DNA from: Paralichthys olivaceus
Lineage: Eukaryota; Chordata; Actinopteri; Pleuronectiformes; Paralichthyidae
Direction of reading: 5' to 3'
Length of the DNA stretch: 64,000 nucleotides
NCBI RefSeq assembly: GCF_024713975.1
Contig: NC_091108.1
Coordinates: forward strand, 10,771,001 to 10,835,000
In this document: one piece after another, positions 16,709 through 25,245 of the stretch
Layout of the letters: every line of letters starts with the position of its first letter
How positions within the stretch are numbered: the stretch's first letter is position 1
Translations under genes and position numbers: made by a program
The notes under the pieces: generated by a model
What the model was told of the DNA's origin: nothing
What the model saw: the letters and a program-made list of their open reading frames with translations, nothing else
Database searches by the model: none

Positions 16709-17635
16709 ACTGCACTAAACTATTTCCCCTTTTGTGAAAGCAACACTGTGCAACTTTTTTACCTTCAAATAGCAGCTTTAAAATGACTTTGATGGTTCAC
16801 TGACTTAGATTAGGAACGGTGCTTTCTTTCCCACTCCTCTCCCTGAACGCTGTTTTCATGTCACTTTGATGAATGGGTACTGTGAGAAGTCTGTTGACTG
16901 ATTCATTCAGTCACAGTTTAAATTGTCTGAATCAAGCCCAGCAATTTAAAGAGTAATGCTGAACTTGAGATCAGTTAAAAAGATGCAGACATTATTAAAT
17001 ACTTGTGTTTAAACTCCAGTTTTCAGCAAGGAACCTTAAAATATCAAACATTTAAACAAAGTTTGTTTTATTTGTTACATCGCCAGCTCTTCTGGTTCAG
17101 GAAGCTGGGGATGATGGGTAATATCCACAGTGCAGTGCTCAGGTCAAGTGATTATCTCTGTTTTTATCTGAGCCCAACACAAGTAATCACGATGTGTGGC
17201 TGCAGGGGTCGCTGTTGCTCATCAACAATTACCATGCGTTGTTTTAGGAGAAATATAATTTAGTGAGTGTCATACAGAACTGGACTGTTTCCATTATAGA
17301 TCTATGGTCTCACAATCAGGTATGATGACAAACTAAACTTTTTGTTTGCTAGGGGATAATCTCTTGTCACTTTCCAGATTCTTTGAATCCTGTTAACTGA
17401 TCAGACTGAATATAAGTATAGATTAAACTGAACTGATGTGAGGTGCCTGTGTTCTTTTGTTTCTTTTATTTCCATGACAAGGACATATACTGTCCATGAA
17501 AATGATCTGTGTTAACTGGACACAGGAGCCACATCCAGAGTGATTATTTCTGAAGTGGTCACCAGTTCCTTCCATTATATCCATGTTAAGCCCATTGCTA
17601 GAAACCTAAAAAGAACACCAACACCCAAAATGCAC
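16709..17635. other. Gene B 3'UTR and B-C intergenic spacer
   Basis: AT-rich sequence after the gene B stop. An ATTAAA variant lies near 16994, but no strong canonical poly(A) signal was seen. No open frame here resembles a gene. Confidence 0.5.
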
Positions 17636-17804
17636 TGGGCTCCTAGCCTTCCTAGGCCACGCCCAGGTCGTTCCTATTGGTTGATCTCGACAAGACCTCC
17701 GGGTGTGTTTGTAAATGTTGGCGGCGGGTGGGTAGTTGGCGGGTGGGATGCGGGGCTCAGGTGTCGTAGGACCGAGAGGTTCTGGGTCAACATCTCGGGC
17801 AAGT
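17636..17804 (+). promoter_or_regulatory. CCAAT-type promoter region of THAP exon C
   Basis: CCACGCCC at 17657-17664 and an inverted CCAAT box (ATTGG at 17676-17680) are followed by G/C-rich DNA with GGCGGCGGG around 17720. No TATA box. It sits just upstream of the THAP exon C start, so that exon has its own promoter-like sequence. Confidence 0.45.
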
Positions 17805-18125
17805 ATGGTCTCGACCTGCATTGTTCCTGAGTGTAAGGACTCGAAGAGGAAGCGTCTTGCCGGGGTGAGGTATCACCGGTTTCGAGTGAGCTGTCCCAGC
17901 CTCTGCAGGCGGTGGCTGAAGGCGGCGAATAACCCGAAGTATGGCGGGAACACCGCGATGGCAGCTCTTAGAAACCTGCGGGTGTGTAGCCTCCATTTCA
18001 GACCGGAGGACTACGAGCGGAACGTGTTGGACCAAACCGTCAAGAACCTGAAGGAATGCGCCGTCCCGTCCATTAACCTGGGTGGGGGGGGGGGCCGGGA
18101 CCACCTGTCAAACCAGTCCGCACAG
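17805..18125 (+). CDS. THAP exon C: lone THAP-domain first exon (107 codons)
   Basis: Encodes a THAP domain of a different subtype from A, B and D. Zinc ligands C5, C10, C61 and H64; W37; and an AVPSINL end. A Gly run (poly-G at about 18083-18095) and SNQSAQ precede a donor at 18126 (CAG/GTGGGT), phase 0. The chosen start has A at -3 and G at +4; an in-frame ATG at 17748 would add 19 residues. No matching second exon of its own is seen in the 474 bases before THAP exon D. It may be an alternative first exon splicing into D's downstream exons (all accept phase 0) or the remnant of a gene that lost its 3' part. The paralogue closest to it is not in this window. Confidence 0.65.
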
Positions 18126-18459
18126 GTGGGTCTGCTGCCGGGGTGGTTCATGTCCCAATAATATGACTCTGATGTCCTCTGAGTTAAAGAAGCATCACTG
18201 ATGAACTGATGAACCCATTCACGGGACTGAAGCCAGGCCCGTCCTGCACAGCCCAGACCCCGCCCACCCGCCACAGACACGAACACAGAGGTATGACTGA
18301 GGAGCATGTAACTGTTTTTATACTTCACACCAACCACACCAACCCGAGTTCGTCCTGGTTGTCTCAGAAAGGTGCTAATGGTGGCGAAGGGACTGTTTGA
18401 ACGTGAACACACACTGAGGCTACAGCCGGGATACGCTCGGCTTAAAAAACAAGCGAACC

Positions 18460-18599
18460 CGCCCTTATGTCCCCGCCCATTCCGTTTGCCGTCTGCTAAT
18501 GAAGGCTAACTGTTAGCTAGCGTGTTCACACTGCCGTCTGCACTTCAACTCAGTCCAGATACTGTTTTTACACACACAGGGACCAGGCTAATATCCGGG
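18460..18599 (+). promoter_or_regulatory. Putative promoter/5'UTR of THAP gene D
   Basis: CCCCGCCC at 18471-18478 (GC-box-like) and CpG-bearing sequence upstream of the start. The leader shares only CCGGG directly before the ATG with gene B; the rest is unrelated, although the coding part is almost identical. Confidence 0.4.
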
Positions 18600-18938
18600 A
18601 TGTGCTCCGTCCTCCGCTGCGGCTCGTCGCGTCGCGGTGCGCAGCGGTTCAAGTTGCCGGAGGATCCAGAGAAGAGGCTGGAGTGGGTCCAGTTTGTGTT
18701 CGAGGTGAACGGACAGCGGCTCAAAGAGTCGTCCTGGACCGACATCACCATCTGCAGAGAACACTTCACTGATGACTGCTTCGGTAAAACTAAGAGCGGC
18801 TCTGTTCAGCTGAGGAGCAGCGCTGTGCCATCACTGCGCGGGACATCTGAGCCAGGCGACCGTGTGGAGAACCCCCGGTCTGTGGTGAGTGCTGCTGGGA
18901 CATCTGTGGTCCACATCTGCTACCGTCCATGTCCTGCT

Positions 18939-19018
<80 letters not shown>

Positions 19019-19401
19019 TCTCTATAGTTGCAAAGACACTCCTAGACATAATGCATTCCCTAGCCCCTTACCGTAACTTTAACCATCACAACTGAATGCC
19101 TAATCCCCCACCCCCCCCAAAAAAAATGCTCACCCTAAAATCAAGTCTTAATCCTCAAACAAGCCTTTGCAATTGTGAGGACCGGCCAAAATGATCTTGC
19201 AGTGTTTGTATTGAACCAGAATCGGCCCTCATAACTATAGAAAGACATGCACACACACTACACACACGAGAGAGGACTTTACATTAACTTACTCTAACTT
19301 TAACCATTGTTACTTCTTGCATAAAATATGTCTTCACCTTTTAAGTTAAACGATTCACATTATAGGGACAGATCTACAGACAACATAAGTTATACCTGGA
19401 C

Positions 19402-19434
<33 letters not shown>

Positions 19435-19729
19435 GGTTTGCACAGCTCTACTTATTAGTAAAATGCAAAGTCCAAACTTTGCATTGACTTCTATTCAGTT
19501 TGGAACTTTATCCCTAACCTCAATCCAACCACATTTCATGTCTTCGAGTCGTGCGTCTCCATGACTTCAGAGGACATGCCATTGACTTGCATTCATATCC
19601 TGGAGACTAAACCTCAACCCGAATCTTAAAAGGGGTCTTTTTATGGTAACTTGCTTTTTGTTCCAGTCCTCATGATGTGACCGTGCAGAGTTAGATGTAT
19701 TTACTTATTACATAAGGAATACATTGACA

Positions 19730-19767
<38 letters not shown>

Positions 19768-20519
19768 CTGTCATATATTTATATATAAAGTCACTTAAAG
19801 CTGCTGTGTGTGGTCATTCAAATAAATGTGTGTTGTACTCTCCACTCCCTGTGTTTAACTTAAGTTTTTCCTCCTGTGATTTTGTGCAGGAGCCTGTGGA
19901 GACCACAAAAGTCTCTTCCTCCTCTGAAAAATCAAAACACACCTCAACTGGTAAGAAACTTAATCCACACAGTGGAATTAGAAGATTAAGTGGGTATGTA
20001 TGTTTGAAGTGGCGTGGTGGTTCAGCGGTTAGTTAACATCATCACCTCACAGGATTTTGTCTGGCTGGGGCCTTGATGTGTGGAGTTTGTGTGTTCTCTG
20101 AAGTTGGGAACTTTGTTTTGAGTGGTAGAGTCTCAGTGTCATGTTTGCCTGATGTTTCAGATGTGGTCACCACCGGATGTGGACCACAAGAACAAAAGGT
20201 TTTGAACAAGGACAAGTAAGTTACAATTTCTCAGCATTTGTCTTTGCTTTTTAAACATGCAGCTCAAAAAGCTTGATTTTGATTGTTCATTTTTTTCAGA
20301 GCTGCAGCTGTACAGATGAAAAAATATGATGTGAGTGAAACCCACCTGGTCCAGTTGCTTCATCACAAATGTCTGTCATGTTGCTGTAAGCTTGACATGG
20401 AGAAGGTCACCTGTGGGGTAGTGATCGCCTTGAAGCAGCAGCGTCGTTGGTGTGAATACAGAAACCAGTGGAAAGGCCACGTCAATGCCAGGTTACCAGC
20501 AGATGGATTAAAGGGATAG
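18600..20519 (+). CDS. THAP gene D, 5' part: THAP plus degenerate knuckle, ends at repeat-borne stop (206 aa)
   Basis: Exons 18600-18884, 19890-19950, 20161-20215 and 20300-20519 (phases 0,1,2). Residues 1-83 are a THAP domain (C2, C7, C52, H55) nearly identical to gene B. Exons 2 and 3 are shorter than in A and B but still start EPVE and end in the same phase. Exon 4 matches gene B's knuckle exon (QMKKYDVSE..., KCLSCC), but the third Cys is Arg and YRHQW is YRNQW. The frame then runs into GGGATAG, the first bases of an inserted repeat, and stops at 20517-20519. So the normal path into the finger exon at 22612 is cut. The product would be a short THAP protein, unless exons 2-4 are skipped. 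Expression is unknown. Confidence 0.7.
18943..19015. repeat. (CA)n microsatellite, about 36 units
   Basis: Perfect CA repeat in intron 1 of gene D. Confidence 0.98.
19016..19680 (+). mobile_element. CA-associated interspersed repeat (family L), two tandem pieces
   Basis: Two blocks between CA tracts. The first has CCTAGCCCCTTACCGTAACTTTAACC and TTGTGAGGACCGGCCAAAATG. The second starts GCAGGTTTGCACAGC, then TTGACTTCTATTCAGTTTGG and CCCTAACCTCAATCC. The same order of blocks is found at 33640-34056 and 51260-51520, so these are copies of one element rather than plain microsatellites. Confidence 0.55.
19402..19430. repeat. (CA)n microsatellite
   Basis: CA repeat preceded by ATACCTGGACC, a junction also seen at about 34008-34020. 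Confidence 0.95.
19728..19764. repeat. (CA)n microsatellite
   Basis: CA repeat in intron 1 of gene D. Confidence 0.95.
20010..20125 (+). mobile_element. tRNA-like SINE-type repeat fragment in gene D intron 2
   Basis: GGCGTGGTGGTTCAGCGGTTAG, then ATCACCTCACAGG, GTCTGGCTGGGGCCTTGATG and GGAGTTTGTGTGTTCTC. From memory this matches a very common fish/vertebrate repeat with the pattern GTGGTTAGCACTGTCGCCTCACAG. The box A/B-like head suggests a tRNA-derived origin; the class is not certain. Confidence 0.55.
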
Positions 20520-20810
20520 TTCACCCAAAAATTAATATGTACTCAATACTCATTATCTACTTCTGGAGTATCAGGGGTAAACAGTGAAGCAGCCGAATCC
20601 AATACAACTGAAGAAATGAGTGACCTATCTTCGTAAAGAAACAAAACATGCCTCCATACTGCTCATGTGGTGTCATACAAGTGTCCGGAAGCCCTGACAT
20701 TCAAATTTGACTTGAAACAAAAATTATTTTTGAGTTAATCGGGATTAAGGCCTGTTCTTCAGTAACAACAGACACCGAGGAGCCGATGTCTCCAGTTGTT
20801 CGGTGAGTAA
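20507..20810 (+). mobile_element. Inserted repeat that truncates THAP gene D exon 4
   Basis: Starts AAAGGGATAGTTCACCCAAA and continues with CTTCTGGAGTATCAGGGGTAAAC, CAGCCGAATCCAATACAA, CTCCATACTGCTCATGTGGT and CAAGTGTCCGGAAGCCC. From memory this is a well-known percomorph repeat. Its left end falls inside the gene D knuckle exon, and its TAG supplies the stop codon. The right boundary is estimated. Confidence 0.65.
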
Positions 20811-22611
20811 ACTTTTAACATCTTCACATGTTCTCTGTGCTCCACAAACATTTGAAAACTGTGTTTCTATGTGTTCTTACTAGAGAAGAGGAAACTGTTA
20901 GCATGCTAGTTAATGTCCCAGTGAATGTAAATTACGATGCTTGCTAGCTAGTTAGCTGATAGCTTTGCAATGCTGGAGGGCTGCTAACATGTGTTAACCA
21001 GGTGTTAAAGTTAAGAGTTTTGTTGTGATTACTGCTGTATGCATGTCTAAAGTGAATCAGGTGAAAAGTTGTGTGTAAGTCTAAGTAGTTATGTAGTGAA
21101 GCTTTCAGATGATACTCACTGTAGGATAAACAGACAGTAAGTTAACTACATTGGATTTTCATGATTGCATCAGTTTTGTGATTTCTCCTGGGCTGTGGAT
21201 GTTGGATTTCTTGGTGCCAGTGTCTTCATGTCTAATTCAATCTGATTCTTTAATTCTGAAGTGATAATGTCTGATTGTTACCAACTAATTCATGAATTAA
21301 TTACATTTCTCTCTGCTGACAGGCTTTTGTATGGTTTTACTTTTTAATCATCCACGAATCTACCAGAGGCCGAAGGACTGAAGCTTTAGTTGATGATGAT
21401 GATGATGTGAAACCAATGGACCTTATCCAAGGATCAAATGACTGATGTCAACAGAAGGAAGACGTCATGTGTGGGGCAGAATAGTTGGTGCCATTCTCGA
21501 TAACAACATCCTTAATTATTCGACATGTGATGATGTCGATAAACCACCTTCAGTTTCCTCTGAGATGACAGAACAGAACTTTGTGTTTGATTCTCTTTAT
21601 TCTCAGATTCAGTTTCTTACCTTTTACTTAATTTCTGCAGTTTTTAGAGGTGGTAGTAACATTTCGAAAACATAACTTATTTACCTAGAATTAGTAAATG
21701 GATCAACTTCAGCAGTCACAACCTTCACAGGTAAGTGTGCACCGATGTGACATGAAGAGTCCTCAGTCGTAAGCAGCTGGAACTGTACAACCAGACTTCT
21801 ATAACAAATGTTTTCTGCTGTTAACACTTTAAAAGTATGTATCAGAATACAAACTATGTTTACTTAACCTCTGATATTTGTGATTAAACTGTACTGAGTA
21901 CATTTTCCATTGACTACAGATGACTTGCCTGGTTTTTGCACATTTACCTTAACTTTGCTTATAATAAATCAAACAGGACACTTTGGTGAATTCATGTTTT
22001 CAGTCATTAAATGTTGTCTCAACTTAGATCTTAACTATCAATGATTGATTTGATTAAAACCAAAATGTAAAAGGCCTGTAATTAATTTCACATTTCAAAA
22101 ACACATCCATCAAAGTATTTTTGTATGATTACGATACCGTGCATGTTGCTGCTGTGAATTTTTACCAGATGCTTCTTAGAACCGTGAATAATAAAATAGT
22201 TTCATAAATAACTTTATTGCAGATTAAACTGAATTTATTTATAATCCAACAAAAATGAAATACAGTTGTCACAGTAGGATCAAGATAAACATGATCTTCA
22301 CTGTAGGATGATTACTCTCGTGCTTGATATTTAGTGAGTATAATTTACAGTAGAAGAGTTAGAATTGAGAGCTGCTCTTACATTTAAAATGTTTAACAGA
22401 GTCTGAGAAGCCAAAAGAATTCTGACACAAATCTGCCTCACGTCTCTTCCTCCAGGCAGGTGCACCTCACAATTTGAAATGTCTGATTAAGAACAATCTT
22501 TAAATAGTTCCTTGCTTGTGCTTCCTTTTTTGTTATCTGGCTGTAGTATTCAGCACTGTTAAGACTTTAAAAAGTTAAAGGTTGTCATTCTTGTCATTGT
22601 CTTGTTCACAG
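20811..22611. other. Gene D last intron (remaining part)
   Basis: AT-rich DNA between the inserted repeat and the finger exon acceptor (TTGTTCACAG ending at 22611). I looked for a replacement exon in phase 0 and found none. A (GAT)n-like patch lies near 21393-21407. The short frame at 21445-21675 has no domain. Confidence 0.55.
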
Positions 22612-23934
22612 GCAATGCCAACAGATAACATCCCCTGCAGTGCAGACGCCTTTGCGATTATCACTTTGAGCGATGAAGAGACCGTTAAAGACAGCAATCC
22701 CTCGGATGAAGAGGAGAGTGGTGATGAAGGTGGGCGGAATTCAGACAGTGAGTGGAATCCATTGGATGTGATTTTTCTGGAAGAGGCGTTCCTTCAGGAC
22801 TCTGAGGAGGAAACCGAAGATGAAGGCGAAGAGGACGAAGATTCCCTCAAAATTAACGAGCTCTGCAATGAGTGTGGATGTTTTTTCAACTCTCTGAAGC
22901 CTCACACATGCGAACACAAAATCAAGCCCTTTTCCTGCAATATTTGCGGCAAAAGATGTGTTTCTGAAGGTGCTCTAAAAATTCACAGCAGAGTCCACTG
23001 TGAAACCTATGAAATTCCTTGCAAATACTGCCACGTTACATTCAAAAGAAAGGTGGACAAACTTAAACACGAGCAGATTCACGTGGACAGAAACGATCCC
23101 TACAAATGTCCTGACTGTCCAAAGATATTTCCCACCAGTAAAGCGCGCAGGATCCACCTGTCATACCACAGAACGTCAAGGGAGTTCAAATGTGGAGTTT
23201 GTGGGTTTGAATTTAAGGATATACATCATCTTCGGAGACATTCTGTCGTGCACACAGGTTTGAAACCATACAAATGTTCGGTGTGCGAACGTGGGTTCAA
23301 CCAGGCGAGCAACCTCAAATCCCACATGCGTGTGCACACGGGGGAGAAGCCATACAAGTGTCCGCATTGTGACAAATCCTTCAATCACAATGTGAGCTTG
23401 AAGAGTCATGTCCAGCGTTGCCACTCGTCCAGGTCTGGGCATGAGCATAATATGTGTAAGATCAGTGAAAAGGTGAGCAGCGCTAGTGACGCAGAGGACA
23501 ATGAGAATAAGAGAGGTGCTGGTTCTGAGTCTGACAATGCAGACAAACAAGACCCAGGAGAGACGAGGCAGAAGGACACGACAGGTTTGCCAAAACGTTG
23601 TAGGAGCCGCACAGGGAGATCCAGAGGAAGGCCTAATTCAAACCCAGATTTTAACTCTGTTCTTTCAGGGCAAAATGAAGACCAGTGTTCGAAGACTTCA
23701 AAATCAAAGGGAAAGAAGCTAAAGAAAGGTGTTGCCAGCGATGAGGAACGTGAGGGGATGCAATCGGACAGCGACACATCCGTCCACTCAGAAGAGGAGC
23801 AGGAGCAGAAAGCAGAGAGGACCACGGGGACAGCGAGAAGACGACCAAAAAAGGACGATGACGGTGATTTTCACCCAGAAGAAGAAAATGAAAATAAAAA
23901 GTGTAAGAGTAGCGATAAGAGGAGGGGTAGATGA
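22612..23934 (+). CDS. THAP gene D, 3' part: intact C2H2 finger exon (440 codons)
   Basis: Last exon homologous to exon 5 of genes A and B: AG acceptor at 22610-22611, then GCAATGCCAACAGATAAC, where gene A has GCAGCCCCGACAGATCAC. It encodes an acidic segment (NSDSEWNP), the CNEC-x9-HTCEH module, six C2H2 fingers with all Cys/His present, an AT-hook-like RSRGRPN, and a tail with DGDFHPEE. The exon shows no frameshift or stop, so the fingers look maintained although exon 4 upstream is cut. It could be used by skipping exons 2-4 from exon D or exon C (both end in phase 0), or from its own start at the second codon (ATG at 22615). The finger sequence is more diverged from A and B than A and B are from each other. 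Confidence 0.78.
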   Translation, partial: AMPTDNIPCSADAFAIITLSDEETVKDSNPSDEEESGDEGGRNSDSEWNPLDVIFLEEAFLQDSEEETEDEGEEDEDSLKINELCNECGCFFNSLKPHTCEHKIKPFSCNICGKRCVSEGALKIHSRVHCETYEIPCKYCHVTFKRKVDKLKHEQIHVDRNDPYKCPDCPKIFPTSKARRIHLSYHRTSREFKCGVCGFEFKDIHHLRRHSVVHTGLKPYKCSVCERGFNQASNLKSHMRVHTGEKPYKCPHCDKSFNHNVSLKSHVQRCHSSRSGHEHNMCKISEKVSSASDAEDNENKRGAGSESDNADKQDPGETRQKDTTGLPKRCRSRTGRSRGRPNSNPDFNSVLSGQNEDQCSKTSKSKGKKLKKGVASDEEREGMQSDSDTSVHSEEEQEQKAERTTGTARRRPKKDDDGDFHPEEENENKKCKSSDKRRGR

Positions 23935-24300
23935 AGGAAGAAGATAGTGGGCTGAAATTTCTGTAAATACACAGAATCAATTAATTAATTTGATGTTAGG
24001 AGTTCTGAAAAGCAAGGAGACAAGAAGGCCACACAGAACTTGATCGATATATAGTAGATATATGAAAACAAAACATCAGATGAGGGTCATTCATTTACAC
24101 TGTTATCACTTTACAACAATATAAATACTTTTAGTGGTGCTAAAAGTAGAAGAAAGATGTATTAAGTATTAAGCTCGTCATGGCAGCTTTTAGCAATGAC
24201 ACAAACCCTCCTGGGCTCTGGGTGTACGTCAGTTTAAGTTAAAATAATTACAAACTCCCTTTGGGAAATCTGAGTCAGACAATAAACAAAATAAAGAATT
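23935..24300 (+). other. Gene D 3'UTR with poly(A) signal
   Basis: AT-rich sequence after the TGA stop, with AATAAA at 24281-24286 and a second overlapping AATAAA-like hexamer near 24289-24294. This is a plausible 3' end for the gene D transcript. Confidence 0.5.
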
Positions 24301-25069
24301 TTGTTTTTTTTAAAGCATACTCTTCGTTCATAGTCAGCATTGTGAAATGAATACTGACAGATCAAACTCAAATAGTTTTAAGGTACAGGCACTGTAATAA
24401 AGTTGGTTGCTATTTCTTTTTTGTCAGTATGAAGCTGAAAAACTAAATGTCAAGATTTTTCAACCAGTAGTGGAAGGAGAAAAATGTTTTAGTTCACAAA
24501 TCAATAGTACAGAATTTTAATCGCTGGCCTTTGAATTGGTAGACACAAAAGGAAGGTTTGGTATTTTCGCTGGATTGTAAGTTCTGGCACCAAATTGTAT
24601 CCCATTAAAAAAAGAATATCATACATTTTGGATTGATCTGCTTTTTTCCCAGGATTCACGTCAGCATCTTATCAAAATCAACTGAGACACTGACCAAGTC
24701 GTAGATGAACCGTTTATCCATCACAGTGATGTAAAATAAAGAGAGCGATGGTTTTGAAACTCCCTTTGACATTTCATGGCGTTCTGACATTTGAGAGTTC
24801 TATGATTTTTATGATGCCAGTGCTGGATCACAGATTGTCTTCGGACTTGAATCCCCCACTATCCTTTTTACCCTGACAGATCAGATTTAAACCTCAGCGC
24901 TCCCACTGGAGAGGGCTGAGCAGCAGCCCCTGCTTGCAATGGTGTTTAATGAGAATGTGAAAAACAAATTCATAAATAAGCTAGAATGGCACTCAGTAGA
25001 ACACACAGCTCTGCCAAGGTCCAACTGCTCCTTTAAATTAAATCAAACTGCATCAAATTGCACAAGCTC

Positions 25070-25245
25070 AAACCTTTTAATATGAAGACCCGGGAATAAT
25101 TCATGGTCTGTTCTATCGTGACCCCATGGAGTCGTCTCATCCTTTCATTCAAATTTAATGAAAATGTGTCCAGTAGTTTTTGCGCTGTCCTGCTGACAAA
25201 TAAAACAAGCAACAGATGGGCAAAAACATAACCAGAGTAATGAAT
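25070..25245 (-). mobile_element. Interspersed repeat (family P), reverse copy
   Basis: On the minus strand it reads TTGTCAGCAGGACAGCGCAA, AAACTACTGGACACATTTTC, ATTAAATTTGAATG and then GACGACTCCATGGGG. This is the layout of the teleost repeat with 'aggattacacaaaaactact...tttccatgaaa'. Diverged and non-coding. Confidence 0.45.

Larger units (their letters stand above)
18885..19889 (+). other. Intron 1 of gene D, filled with CA-repeat elements
   Basis: Donor GTGAGT at 18885, acceptor GTGCAG ending at 19889. Three (CA)n tracts (18943-19015, 19402-19430, 19728-19764) alternate with sequence of the repeat family L, which also occurs near 33.7, 37.4 and 51.3 kb. Confidence 0.75.

Noticed and set aside
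20300..20491. Internal donor CCAG/GTTACC joining D exon 4 to the finger exon
   Set aside because: The donor is weak and would enter 22612 in the wrong phase, destroying the finger frame.
21445..21675. 76-residue frame between D exon 4 and the finger exon
   Set aside because: No resemblance to the paralogues, no splice signals in phase and no domain.
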